This document shows, one piece after another, positions 30,806-40,406 of a DNA stretch of 64,000 nt. The DNA is taken from contig NZ_NDYP01000002.1 of assembly GCF_002165775.1 (NCBI RefSeq), forward strand, positions 124,001-188,000, given 5' to 3'. Made by a program: the position numbers and the translations under genes. Below the pieces are notes generated by a model. The model was not told the origin of the DNA, made no database searches, and saw only the letters and a list, made by a program, of their open reading frames with translations. Each line of letters starts with the position of its first letter. The stretch's first letter is position 1. This DNA comes from Campylobacter concisus. Lineage in GTDB: Bacteria; Campylobacterota; Campylobacteria; Campylobacterales; Campylobacteraceae.

Positions 30806-31159
30806 TTGAAACAAAGTGACGTTGAAGGATATATAAAAGAGAAATTTAACGTTTTGGGCGAGCAAATTTTCCCAAAATTTCCAAAAATTAATGTCTTTCG
30901 TCACAAGAAAAATGAGAAGTGGTTTGCACTGCTTATGGAGATAAGCGCTAGCAAGCTAGGGCTTAAAAATGACGAGATGATAGAGATTTTAAATCTAAAA
31001 TGTAGCCCAGATCTAGCCATGGTACTAGTTGATGAGCAGCAAATTTTTAAAGCATATCATATGAACAAAAAGCACTGGATAAGTGTAAATTTAAACTCCA
31101 AAATCTCACAAAAAACAGTTTTTGACCTGATAGATGAAAGCTTTACCTTAAGCAAATAA
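30806..31159 (+). CDS. MmcQ/YjbR family protein
   Basis: 117 residues from a TTG with TTGGAG upstream. The pattern WFALLMEI, LNLKCSPDLAMVL, AYHMNKKHWISVNL and a closing VFDLIDESFTL is that of the MmcQ/YjbR double-wing DNA-binding-like family. The function is not established. It stands alone between the nitrilase-like gene and murC. Confidence 0.85.
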   Translation: MKQSDVEGYIKEKFNVLGEQIFPKFPKINVFRHKKNEKWFALLMEISASKLGLKNDEMIEILNLKCSPDLAMVLVDEQQIFKAYHMNKKHWISVNLNSKISQKTVFDLIDESFTLSK

Positions 31160-31225
31160 AAGCCATTTTTCAGCCTTAAATTTAGTAGTTTTTGTTAAAA
31201 TTACGAAAAAATTTAAGGATAAAAT

Positions 31226-32554
31226 TTGCAAGAGCTAAACAATGAGATCAAAAAAGTCCATTTCATAGGCATCGGCGGCATCGGTATCTCAGCTATCGCT
31301 AGATTTTTACACGAAAAAGGCCACAAGATAAGTGGTAGCGACATCAAAGAGAGCAAAACGACGCTAGAGCTTCAAGATGAAGGCATCGAGGTTATCACTC
31401 CGCACTGTAAAGAGGCGATAAAAGACCAAGACTTTGTGGTCTACTCGGCCGCGATAAAAGAGGATAATATCGAGCTAGTGGAGGCTAGAAACAAGGGCAT
31501 AAAGTGCTTTTCTAGAAAGGAAATTTTGCCTTATGTGCTTGAAGATAAGTGTGTCTTTGCAGTAGCTGGCGCGCACGGCAAAAGCACGACTTCAGCGATG
31601 CTAGCAAGCCTAATTGAAGGCTCAGTCATCATCGGCGCCATCTCAAAGCAGTTTGGCTCAAACATGCGCTACGCCAAAAGCGACAACGTCGTATTTGAGG
31701 CAGATGAGAGCGACTCGAGCTTCTTAAACTCAAACCCATATCTAGCCATCGTCACCAACGCAGAGCCAGAGCACATGGAGCACTACGACTACGATCTAGC
31801 TAAATTTTACGCAGCCTACAAGGGCTTTTTGGAGCGCGCAAAGGTTAGAGTAATAAACGCTGAGGACGAGTTTTTAAGCACGCTTAAGCTTGATGCGATC
31901 AGACTCTTTCCAAGCACTGATATCACCGAGCTTACGATGGTTGTAAGAGACTATCAGCCATACACCAGTTTTAATCTTAAAAATTTAGGCAAATTTGAGG
32001 CCTTTGGCATGGGCGAGCACATCGCTATAGACGCATCTTTGGCAATTCTCGCTGCGATGCACGAGACGCCGCTAAAAGATATAAGAGAAAATTTATTAAA
32101 TTTTAAAGGCATCAAAAAGCGTTTTGACATCCTTAGCGCAAACAAAAATTTCGTCCTAATAGACGACTACGCGCACCATCCAACCGAGATAAAAGCGACG
32201 CTAAAATCAGTCTTTGAATACGCTAAAATTTTAGGCATAAACAGCGTCACAGCGATATTTCAGCCACACCGCTACACAAGGCTTAGTACAAATTTAGCCG
32301 GCTTTAAAGAGTGTTTTAAAGGTGTTGATGAGCTTGTTATCTTGCCAGTTTATGCAGCCGGTGAAAATCCGATCGAGGTTGATATGAAGAGCGAATTTAG
32401 CGAGTATAACCCGATCTTTACAGGCAAGGTCGAGAGGGTTGAAGAGGGGATAGAATTTACAGATGAATTTGGCGTGAAAAACCGCCTAAGTGACGGCATC
32501 GTAGTTGGTTTTGGAGCGGGCGATATCAGCGTGCAGCTAAGAGGCGACTACTAA
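31226..32554 (+). CDS. murC: UDP-N-acetylmuramate--L-alanine ligase
   Basis: 442 residues from TTG with AAGGATAAAA upstream. Rossmann start GIGGIGISAIARFL, the ATP-binding AGAHGKSTTSAML, EADESDSSFL, and DDYAHHPTEIKATL. It adds L-alanine to UDP-MurNAc, the first peptide step of peptidoglycan synthesis, in the cytoplasm. It overlaps the next gene by one base. Confidence 0.97.
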   Translation: MQELNNEIKKVHFIGIGGIGISAIARFLHEKGHKISGSDIKESKTTLELQDEGIEVITPHCKEAIKDQDFVVYSAAIKEDNIELVEARNKGIKCFSRKEILPYVLEDKCVFAVAGAHGKSTTSAMLASLIEGSVIIGAISKQFGSNMRYAKSDNVVFEADESDSSFLNSNPYLAIVTNAEPEHMEHYDYDLAKFYAAYKGFLERAKVRVINAEDEFLSTLKLDAIRLFPSTDITELTMVVRDYQPYTSFNLKNLGKFEAFGMGEHIAIDASLAILAAMHETPLKDIRENLLNFKGIKKRFDILSANKNFVLIDDYAHHPTEIKATLKSVFEYAKILGINSVTAIFQPHRYTRLSTNLAGFKECFKGVDELVILPVYAAGENPIEVDMKSEFSEYNPIFTGKVERVEEGIEFTDEFGVKNRLSDGIVVGFGAGDISVQLRGDY

Positions 32555-32871
32555 TGGATCTAGATAACTTCAAGCACCAAGATGAAAATGAAATTTTAAA
32601 AGAGATAAAAGAAAAAGAGCTAAGCGAGGATGAAATTTCTAGCCTTATAAATTTAGGCAAAAAAGATATCTTGATCGCACTTGCAAGGGAGCAAAAGCTA
32701 AGTAGCGCTCAGATAAAAGATATGCTGCCAAATGCCCCGTATATGGTTGTTTGCTTGCTAGTCGAAAAACAAGATATAAGTGAGGTTAAGGCTGAAATTT
32801 TAGAAAAGATCGAGCCTCATGCTGAGCTTTACAAAGAGCTCATCGCAAAGTATAAAGGCGTAAAATGGTAA
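32554..32871 (+). CDS. Conserved hypothetical protein between murC and mutS2
   Basis: 105 residues, helical and acidic at the N-terminus (LKEIKEKELSEDEISSLINLG), without signal peptide or membrane helix. No family recognised. It shares one base with murC and overlaps the next gene by 7 bases, so it is co-translated. Its helical-repeat look (LINLGKKDILIALARE, SSAQIKDMLPNAPYMVV) could serve protein binding. Confidence 0.75.
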   Translation: MDLDNFKHQDENEILKEIKEKELSEDEISSLINLGKKDILIALAREQKLSSAQIKDMLPNAPYMVVCLLVEKQDISEVKAEILEKIEPHAELYKELIAKYKGVKW

Positions 32872-33209
32872 GAAATTTGATAATAATCGCCGGCGTGATA
32901 CTGCTTTTTGGAGCGATCTGGGCGATAAAAGATGAAAAGATCAGCAAAGGCATAAAAGCGCTTGTTAGCGCGGTGCTTGTAGCGATCTTTATTTGCGTCT
33001 ATTTTTACGAAGAGAATTTATCAAAAAACGAGGATGCTATCTCAAAGCTAGTTAGCGATTTTAAACAGGGCAAAGTGCTAAAATGTGGCGAATACAACGT
33101 GAGTGCTGAGAAATTTAACTACGAATTTGGCACGGCGTCTTTTTTGCCAAAGCGAGAATTTAGTGATCTCTCAGGCGTCATCGTGCCTATAACGAGCTGC
33201 GAGCAATGA
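32865..33209 (+). CDS. Small membrane protein upstream of mutS2
   Basis: 114 residues. Two closely spaced hydrophobic helices (about 4-20 and 28-47) are followed by a soluble domain with two cysteines (KCGEYNVSAEKFNYEFG and a C-terminal SCEQ). Probably faces the periplasm with its C-terminal part. No family recognised. It overlaps mutS2 by 4 bases. Confidence 0.75.
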   Translation: MVRNLIIIAGVILLFGAIWAIKDEKISKGIKALVSAVLVAIFICVYFYEENLSKNEDAISKLVSDFKQGKVLKCGEYNVSAEKFNYEFGTASFLPKREFSDLSGVIVPITSCEQ

Positions 33210-35407
33210 ACGATATATTTGCAAAGCTCGATCTGGGCGAGTATCTGGATAAATTTAACTCCTTTTTAGCAAGGCAAAAACCGCTATTTTTACAAGGCGA
33301 CAGCAAAATCCACTTTGAAAACATCAGCGAGCTTTCAAAGTATGATTTTAAGGCACCTGACGAGATAAAAGAGCTTGATGATGCGCTTATGAGACTTAGC
33401 AAGCAAGCAGTGCTTCACATCAGCGAAATTTACGAGTTTGCAAAGATTATTAAGTATTTTTCATATCTAAAAAAGCAAAAATTTGAAGGCAGGCTAGGCG
33501 AGTGGATAGCAAAGGTTGAAATTCCTGAAGCGATGATCACTTTGGCAAACAGCTTTGATGAAAACGGCGAGTTTAGTGACAGCGTAGATGAGAGATTTCA
33601 CGCGATAAAGCAGGCGTTTAGCGAGAAAAAGCGCCAGATAGATGCCGAGCTTAAAAAGCTCATCTACTCAAAGCACATCACGCCCTATCTAGTCGACACC
33701 CAGACGCACTACATCAACTCGCAAGAGGCACTTTTAGTGCGTGGCGGCTTTAATCACGCCCTAAAAGGTACCGTGATCGCTAGAAGCTCAGGCGGCTACT
33801 TCTACGTCGCACCTGCAAGTACAGAGCGCCTAAAAAAGGAGCAAAGCGAGCTACTTGATAGAAAAGAGGAGATCATTTTTGAGCACTGCAAGAAATTTAG
33901 CTTGCAGATGAGCAAGAGCCTACTCTTTTTGAAATTTATAAATAACGCTTTTGATCAGTTTGACGCATATCAGGCGCGCGTAAATTTGGCTAGATCACGT
34001 GACTATGAGTTTATTTTGCCAAACAGCTCACACGTTATCAAGCTTGAGAAATTTGCCCACCCAGCGCTAAAAAATCCAAAGAGCGTGAGCGTGGACTTTA
34101 GCAAAAAGGTGCTTTTAATAACTGGCGTAAATGCTGGCGGTAAGTCGATGCTTTTAAAATCGATCATCTCAGCCACGCTGCTTGCAAAGTATCTGCTGCC
34201 TATGCGTATCGACGCAAACCGCTCAAGCATCGGCTCTTTTAAAGAATTTGACGCGATCATAGAAGATCCGCAAAGTGTGAAAAACGACATCTCGACCTTT
34301 GCTGGCAGGATGGTGCATTTTGCAAAGCTTTTTACTAAAAAATCGATCATCATCGGCATCGACGAGATCGAGCTTGGCACCGACTTCGAGGAGGCTGCGA
34401 GCTTGTATGGCGTCATGATAGAGCGTCTCATCACTCAAGATATCAAAATGATCATCACGACCCACCACAAGCGCCTTGCGATGTTGCTAGCTAAAAATCC
34501 AGAGGTTGAGCTAGTGGCGGCACTTTACGACGAGACGGCACAAAGGCCAAAATTTGAGTTTTTAAAAGGCACGATCGGCAAGTCTTATGCCTTTGAAACA
34601 GCGGCAAGATACGGCATATCTCAAAATCTAGTGGCGCAGGCTAAGAAAATTTATGGTGAAGATAAAGAGAATTTAAACGAGATCATCACAAAGACGCTAA
34701 ATTTACAAACTAAGCTTGATGAGGGCATAAAAGAGGTCACGGCAAAAGAGGAGCGGCTGGAGCGCTTGCTCGAGGAGCAAAAAGAGCTAAAAGAGAAAAA
34801 TGAGATCAAGCTAAATGCGACTATTTCACGTCTGGAAAAAGAGTATTTTGAAGCAATAAATGCGGCAAAAGCGGTTATAAATTTCAAGGATATAAAAGAC
34901 AAACAAAGAGCGCTAAATGTGGCAAATGAGAAAAAAGCTGCTATCGTTAAGCCTAAAAAAACTGAGCGTGAGAGCCTAAAAGTAGGCGATAGAGTGAAGT
35001 ATGAAAATATAAAAGGCACGGTTTTAAGCATCTCAAAAAATGATGCAACGATCGAATCAAATGGCATAAATCTGCGCGTGCCACTTGAGCTTTTAAGAAA
35101 AAATGGCAACGAAGTAGTCTTGCCTAAAAAAGGTGGTGTGAGCCTAAATGTCGATAAGCCAAAGTCTGCCTCGCTCTCAATTGATCTACACGGCATGAGA
35201 GCTGACGAGGCGATAGCAAAACTTGATAAATTTATCTCAGATAGTCTTGTTATGGGATTTGATGAGGTTAGCGTATTTCACGGCATCGGCACTGGCAAGC
35301 TAGCCTTTGCTGTCAAAAATTTCTTAAAAGAGCATCCAAGTGTGAAAGATTTTTTTGACGCACCAGCAAATCAAGGTGGATATGGAGCTAAAATAGTCAG
35401 GCTTTAA
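33206..35407 (+). CDS. mutS2: Endonuclease MutS2
   Basis: 733 residues. A MutS-type ATPase with Walker A ITGVNAGGKSMLL (about 311-323) and Walker B IIIGIDEIELG, a long coiled coil (about 480-590), and a C-terminal Smr nuclease domain with IDLHGMRADEAI and VFHGIGTGKL. MutS2 suppresses recombination and, in some bacteria, resolves collided ribosomes; it is not part of mismatch repair. ATGA overlap with the preceding gene. Confidence 0.95.
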   Translation: MNDIFAKLDLGEYLDKFNSFLARQKPLFLQGDSKIHFENISELSKYDFKAPDEIKELDDALMRLSKQAVLHISEIYEFAKIIKYFSYLKKQKFEGRLGEWIAKVEIPEAMITLANSFDENGEFSDSVDERFHAIKQAFSEKKRQIDAELKKLIYSKHITPYLVDTQTHYINSQEALLVRGGFNHALKGTVIARSSGGYFYVAPASTERLKKEQSELLDRKEEIIFEHCKKFSLQMSKSLLFLKFINNAFDQFDAYQARVNLARSRDYEFILPNSSHVIKLEKFAHPALKNPKSVSVDFSKKVLLITGVNAGGKSMLLKSIISATLLAKYLLPMRIDANRSSIGSFKEFDAIIEDPQSVKNDISTFAGRMVHFAKLFTKKSIIIGIDEIELGTDFEEAASLYGVMIERLITQDIKMIITTHHKRLAMLLAKNPEVELVAALYDETAQRPKFEFLKGTIGKSYAFETAARYGISQNLVAQAKKIYGEDKENLNEIITKTLNLQTKLDEGIKEVTAKEERLERLLEEQKELKEKNEIKLNATISRLEKEYFEAINAAKAVINFKDIKDKQRALNVANEKKAAIVKPKKTERESLKVGDRVKYENIKGTVLSISKNDATIESNGINLRVPLELLRKNGNEVVLPKKGGVSLNVDKPKSASLSIDLHGMRADEAIAKLDKFISDSLVMGFDEVSVFHGIGTGKLAFAVKNFLKEHPSVKDFFDAPANQGGYGAKIVRL

Positions 35408-35426
35408 CTTCTTCCTAAAAGTTAAA
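35403..35426 (+). terminator. AT-rich hairpin after mutS2
   Basis: Perfect 8-bp stem TTTAACTT / AAGTTAAA with an 8-base loop overlapping the mutS2 stop codon, followed by ATTTATTTT. The stem is weak because it is AT-rich, so termination may be partial. Confidence 0.4.
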
Positions 35427-35443
35427 ATTTATTTTAAGGTTGA

Positions 35444-35449
35444 TATAAT
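35444..35449 (+). promoter_or_regulatory. -10 element upstream of the GGDEF/EAL gene
   Basis: A consensus TATAAT lies 34 bases before the TTG start at 35483, downstream of the mutS2 hairpin. No clear -35. It suggests the signalling gene has its own promoter. Confidence 0.5.
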
Positions 35450-35482
35450 CAGGGCAAGTACACAAAATAAGGGAAGTAACTT

Positions 35483-37396
35483 TTGAGTAACAAGGACGAG
35501 CAAACGGGTAAAAATCTAAACATCACTAAAACGATTATAGGTTTAGTGTTTGTTTTGGGAAGTATTTTTTTAGTCGAAAACTTGGCAGTTTTTTATTTTA
35601 AATTTAATAATGCTTCTGCTGAAAATGGTTTTAATCTTCGAAAGAAAGTTGATTATTTGACATATCAATATGTTGATTATTTCAAAAATGTCAGCAAATA
35701 TGATGTCACAAATTTTCAATCTTACATTAACGATAGTGCTATGGGTGATGTTCTTTTATTAAAGGATGATAATAAAAATGGATACAAGGTCGTAGCGTCT
35801 TCAGATAAAAGAATAATAAATCAAGAATTTAACGACAAAAGCTGTGGAAACATCTTTGCTCATAATTTCCAAAAAGATTATTTTTGGGCAAAAATTTTGC
35901 CAGAAAATGCTGCTAAAGTTTGTATGTTTGTGCCAGTTGGAGAGTATATATTAGGCTTTAAAGGAAAGGTCGATCAGCGTATTACTGGCACGCATGATGA
36001 GTACTTTTTTGAGTGGCTTTTAAATAATATGACTTTAACATTCATCTTAAGCTTCGTTGGCGCAATAGTTGCTTTGTCTACTTGTATATGGTATGCGGTT
36101 AAATATATAAAAGAAAAAAATAACTATAACGCATTAAAAACAGATACTAAAAAACAGATAGAAGAGCTTGGAGAAAAGCTTTATATCGATCCAATGACTG
36201 GACTTTTAAATAAAACAGCATTGGTGCGTGATATTAATAGCTATGAAAATCCTAAAGTAGTGCTTATAGATATTGACGATTTTGGCAAGATGAATGACTT
36301 TTACGGTAAATTTGCATGTGATCAGATTTTGGTCAAAATGGCTGATTTGATCAGTGAATTTGCCAAAGATGAGAATATGAAGGCTTACTGTATAGAAGCA
36401 GATAGGTTTGCTCTAGTAGAAGATAGTGATAGCTTTATCGATAGATATGAAGATATGGTTGAAGATTTGATAGAAATTTTTAAAGGTCGTATGCTAAGTA
36501 TAGTCGATGAAGATGGTAGGGAGATAGAAGGTATCGAGATACATAGTACAATAGGCTTTGCTCTTGATAGTGACCAAACACTAAGAAAAGCAACAATAGC
36601 GTTAAAAACGGCGAAAGAGCAAGATAAAGACTATGTTTGCTATTTTAAAGGACTAAATCAAAAAGAGGAATACGCAACTCAAATAGAACGCTCTAAACTG
36701 ATACAATACGCCACTATAAACAACAATATTGTCCCTTATTTTCAGCCGATAGTTAATGACCAAAAGGTACCTGTAAAATACGAATGTTTGATAAGACTTT
36801 TAGATAGAGGCGACGTTATATCACCAAATGTCTTTTTGGATATCTCAAAGCGTATTAAGCGTTATGCTGATCTTGAGAAACAACTCATTAAAAAGTGTTT
36901 TAAGCAGCTTGTAGAGGATAAGAATTTAGTACTTTCTATAAATTTAAGCAGTAGAGATATGATCGATGGTGATGTTAGCTCACTTGTTTTAAATTTATTA
37001 AATAAGCACAATGTTGCTGGTAGAGTAGTATTTGAGATCGTTGAAGATGAAGAGCTTAAAAATTTAGAGAGAGTTTCAAATTTTATCGAGCGTGTAAAAA
37101 GCATGGGTGCAAAGATTGCTATTGATGATTTTGGCTCAGGATATTCAAATTTTTCTTACATCATAAAGATCAAGCCTGACTACGTGAAGATCGATGGTTC
37201 TATTATAAAAGATATAGACATAAATAAAGATTCACACTCTATCGCAAGTGCGATCGTGGCATTTGCAAAAGACCTTGGTATAAAAACTATTGCTGAATAT
37301 GTGCATTCAAAAGAGATATTTGAAATCTGTAAAGAGATCGGTGTAGATGAGTTCCAGGGCTTTTACTTTGGTGCACCAGAGCGCGCTGGCTCATAA
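35483..37396 (+). CDS. Membrane GGDEF-EAL protein, degenerate cyclase and probable c-di-GMP phosphodiesterase
   Basis: 637 residues. A helix (about 14-36), a periplasmic sensor region (about 37-180), and a second helix (about 188-210) precede the cytoplasmic domains. The GGDEF domain (about 235-380) starts DPMTGLLNK, but the signature reads EADRF in place of GGDEF, so cyclase activity is unlikely. The EAL domain (about 395-635) keeps the residues for metal binding and hydrolysis: [36 protein letters not shown] and FQGFYFG. I infer a phosphodiesterase controlled by a periplasmic signal. TTG start with GGGAAGT upstream. Confidence 0.9.
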   Translation: MSNKDEQTGKNLNITKTIIGLVFVLGSIFLVENLAVFYFKFNNASAENGFNLRKKVDYLTYQYVDYFKNVSKYDVTNFQSYINDSAMGDVLLLKDDNKNGYKVVASSDKRIINQEFNDKSCGNIFAHNFQKDYFWAKILPENAAKVCMFVPVGEYILGFKGKVDQRITGTHDEYFFEWLLNNMTLTFILSFVGAIVALSTCIWYAVKYIKEKNNYNALKTDTKKQIEELGEKLYIDPMTGLLNKTALVRDINSYENPKVVLIDIDDFGKMNDFYGKFACDQILVKMADLISEFAKDENMKAYCIEADRFALVEDSDSFIDRYEDMVEDLIEIFKGRMLSIVDEDGREIEGIEIHSTIGFALDSDQTLRKATIALKTAKEQDKDYVCYFKGLNQKEEYATQIERSKLIQYATINNNIVPYFQPIVNDQKVPVKYECLIRLLDRGDVISPNVFLDISKRIKRYADLEKQLIKKCFKQLVEDKNLVLSINLSSRDMIDGDVSSLVLNLLNKHNVAGRVVFEIVEDEELKNLERVSNFIERVKSMGAKIAIDDFGSGYSNFSYIIKIKPDYVKIDGSIIKDIDINKDSHSIASAIVAFAKDLGIKTIAEYVHSKEIFEICKEIGVDEFQGFYFGAPERAGS

Positions 37397-37404
37397 GGCA
37401 CTTA

Positions 37405-38499
37405 GTGGTAATTAGCTTTTTAAAAGAGCTTTTAAGCTTTCGCTCTATCACGCCTAATGATGCTGGAAGCTTAGAATTTATCGCTAAATTTTTGCCTGAC
37501 TTTGAGGCGAAATTTATAGAAAAAAATGGCACCAAAAATCTCATACTTTCTAAAATTTATGGAGACGGCGAGCATCTAGCTTTTGCTGGACACGTTGATG
37601 TCGTGCCTCCAGGAGATGGCTGGGATAGCGAGCCATTTAGCCCACTTGAAAAAGATGGCTACATCTACGCAAGAGGCGCACAGGATATGAAAAGTGGTGT
37701 GGCTGCCTTTGTTTGTGCTGCTAAAGATGCGAAATTTGATGGGAAGCTAAGCCTCATATTAACAAGTGACGAAGAGGGCGATGGCACATATGGTACGCCT
37801 TTAGCACTTGAATATTTACGCGAAATAAATGATTTGCCAAAATTTTGCGTAGTAGCTGAGCCAACTTGCGATAAAGAATTTGGCGATAGCATAAAAGTTG
37901 GCAGACGTGGCTCAATAAATGGCAAGATCGTGATAAAGGGCGTTCAAGGGCACGTGGCGTATCCTGAAAAGTGCATAAATCCGGTAAATTTGATAGCTCC
38001 ACTTTTAAGCAAGATTGCAAATCACGATATGGACGCTGGGAGCGAGTTTTTTAGTCCAAGCAAGATCGTGGTAACGGATATTAGAGGCGGCATGCAAGTT
38101 TGCAACGTCACTCCAAGTGAGCTTAGCATAATGTTTAATGTGAGAAACTCAAATTTAACCGACGTAAATGACGTTGAGAGCTATCTTAGAGAGGTCTTAA
38201 AAGGGCTTGATTACGAGCTTAGTATAAAGCAAAGCTCAAAGAGATTTTTAACAAACAAAGATAGCAAAATCGTAAAAAATTTAATAGCTTCTGTCAAAAA
38301 GATCACCGGAGTCACGCCGGTTCTAAATACAAAGGGCGGCACGAGCGATGCAAGGCACTTTGCTGAATTTGGTGCAGATGCGATAGAATTTGGCGTCATA
38401 AACGACCGCATACATGCCAAAAACGAGCGAGTTAGTACCTACGAAGTAAATAAACTTTATGAAATTTTTAAAGATCTCATAGAAAATTTCAAAGAATAA
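37405..38499 (+). CDS. dapE: Succinyl-diaminopimelate desuccinylase
   Basis: 364 residues from GTG 37405. M20 peptidase family: metal ligands in [10 protein letters not shown] and [10 protein letters not shown], the catalytic Glu pair in TSDEEGDGT, and GGTSDARHF near the C-terminus. It makes LL-diaminopimelate for lysine and peptidoglycan synthesis. It starts 8 bases after the signalling gene and may be co-transcribed with it. Confidence 0.95.
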   Translation: MVISFLKELLSFRSITPNDAGSLEFIAKFLPDFEAKFIEKNGTKNLILSKIYGDGEHLAFAGHVDVVPPGDGWDSEPFSPLEKDGYIYARGAQDMKSGVAAFVCAAKDAKFDGKLSLILTSDEEGDGTYGTPLALEYLREINDLPKFCVVAEPTCDKEFGDSIKVGRRGSINGKIVIKGVQGHVAYPEKCINPVNLIAPLLSKIANHDMDAGSEFFSPSKIVVTDIRGGMQVCNVTPSELSIMFNVRNSNLTDVNDVESYLREVLKGLDYELSIKQSSKRFLTNKDSKIVKNLIASVKKITGVTPVLNTKGGTSDARHFAEFGADAIEFGVINDRIHAKNERVSTYEVNKLYEIFKDLIENFKE

Positions 38500-38621
38500 T
38501 ATTCACAAATTTTCACTACACTAAAAACAAAAATACGAACCTTTTTCTAAGACAGCTTTTTAGCTGGTTGTGCTAAATTTTCTATTGTAATTTTTAAAAA
38601 TAAAATTTGCAAAGGTTTACT

Positions 38622-40406
38622 ATGAATAGCTCAAAAGTAGATATTGAAGAAAGACTAGAAAAAATACTAAAACGCGAAGTTGGCACATGCATTGTTTTAG
38701 ACGGTGAATGGGGCGTAGGGAAAACAACTTTTTGGAAAAATTTTTCTGATACAAAATTTAATGAAAAATCTGTTTATGTCTCCTTGTTTGGCAAGGAAAG
38801 TATCCAAGAAATAAAGCAAGAGATAAGTTTAAAATTTTATAGAAAGAATAAAATTGTATCAAGGATATCAGAAAAATTTATTCCTACAGGTATTTTTAGT
38901 TTCTTTACAAAAAGATTTGCCGACAATAAAATTGCAGAATTTAGTTTAATTATGCTCGACTCCTTGTATACAGATAAGTACAAAGATGCAATAATCTGCT
39001 TTGATGACTTTGAAAGAATGTCTAATAAGATAAATTTAAAAGATGTTTTAGGATTGATTTCCGAATATAAAGAGCAGCAAAATTGTCATATAGTTATGAT
39101 TTTAAATCGCTCAAAGATGACGGCTCTTGCTAATGAAGCACAAAAAGCAGATGATGAAAATTTAGAAGATAAAGAGCTCAAAAAAACTAGCCAAATAAAA
39201 GAGAATAAAACAGAACTAGAAAAAATTTTATCAGAATACAAAGATAAAATCATGGACTACGAATTTTATTACGATCCAACTCCACAGGAATCTTTTAGTG
39301 TCATATCAGACAAACTAGAGGAAGTTTACCGAGATGCGGCATTGCGGTATTTCGCAAAGCACGCCATAAATAATATTAGAGTGATGAGGCGAGCTATAAA
39401 TGCTTTAAATGATTATTATCAATTTATAGAGAAGATGTTGCAAAATGATGGATTAATAAAAGAGGAGGTCATAAATCATATCATAGGAGTGTCAGTTGTA
39501 AATGCCATTGGTCTGTCTTCTAAGCTTGATGGATTTTTGTTTCGCAAAGATAAGAGCCAGACAGAGCTAAGAGATATGTTTGTTTTACTTATTGGTCATG
39601 AATTTGGTTATGAAATGTCACAAAATTCTCGCCGATTAATTAAAAATATATTTTCTTATGTAAAAAGGTCTATTGTAGATTATGAAGATCTTGAACAAAT
39701 TATAAAGGATATAGTTAAGAAATATAATAATAAAACTATAAGAGAAAATATAAGAAGTGAATATTTTAATGGTGTATATAATCTGCAATATAAGAATTCT
39801 TACTTTGTAAATAATTTATTTGATTTATTGAAAAAAAATAAAGAAAACATATTAGACATCGTAGAGATTGGTTCGTTTTTATTGTATATAGAAAAATTGG
39901 AAGATTTTGATAAAAAGCATAAAAAAGAATATCGTAAATTTGCCTTCGAAGTATTATTAGAATATTTAAAATATATATTTGATAGCGAAAAATATGAAGA
40001 TCCTGACATATGGATCATTATTGATAAAATGATAGAATTTGATCAGAAATTTAAAGATTTATATGATGAGTTTATGTATAAAAAAGAACTTTTTAAAATA
40101 TCTACTGCAGAAGGTATAATAGAAAATGTTTTTAAAGGCAAGAGTCGAGTTAAAAAAGAATCTTTGACAAAAATACCAGAAGAAAAATTAGAAGAATATT
40201 GTTGTAAAAATAATGATTTTGTATATAACGCAACAAAATTTATACGCTCTAATAGATATCCAGAAGCTGAAGATTTTAAAGGTAAAATTCAAAAAATATT
40301 TCAAAAGATATCAAAAAATGGAAATGAAAGCCAAAAACTACAAATGACTTTATTACTTGAGTTCTTAGAAAAAGAAAAGGGTAAGCCAAGCATGGAGTTA
40401 CTTTAA
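38622..40406 (+). CDS. KAP-type P-loop NTPase, probable acquired gene
   Basis: 594 residues from ATG 38622 (AAAGG at 38611-38615). Walker A is GEWGVGKTTFW (about residues 28-38) and Walker B IICFDDFERM, the pattern of KAP-like NTPases. A charged coiled segment follows (about 180-215) and the C-terminal 300 residues are helical, with no membrane helix. The coding sequence is visibly more AT-rich than neighbouring dapE and polA, which suggests transfer. KAP NTPases occur in plasmid phage-exclusion proteins (PifA) and other defence genes; a defence role here is a guess. The 3' end overlaps the convergent polA gene by 9 bases. Confidence 0.8.
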   Translation: MNSSKVDIEERLEKILKREVGTCIVLDGEWGVGKTTFWKNFSDTKFNEKSVYVSLFGKESIQEIKQEISLKFYRKNKIVSRISEKFIPTGIFSFFTKRFADNKIAEFSLIMLDSLYTDKYKDAIICFDDFERMSNKINLKDVLGLISEYKEQQNCHIVMILNRSKMTALANEAQKADDENLEDKELKKTSQIKENKTELEKILSEYKDKIMDYEFYYDPTPQESFSVISDKLEEVYRDAALRYFAKHAINNIRVMRRAINALNDYYQFIEKMLQNDGLIKEEVINHIIGVSVVNAIGLSSKLDGFLFRKDKSQTELRDMFVLLIGHEFGYEMSQNSRRLIKNIFSYVKRSIVDYEDLEQIIKDIVKKYNNKTIRENIRSEYFNGVYNLQYKNSYFVNNLFDLLKKNKENILDIVEIGSFLLYIEKLEDFDKKHKKEYRKFAFEVLLEYLKYIFDSEKYEDPDIWIIIDKMIEFDQKFKDLYDEFMYKKELFKISTAEGIIENVFKGKSRVKKESLTKIPEEKLEEYCCKNNDFVYNATKFIRSNRYPEAEDFKGKIQKIFQKISKNGNESQKLQMTLLLEFLEKEKGKPSMELL

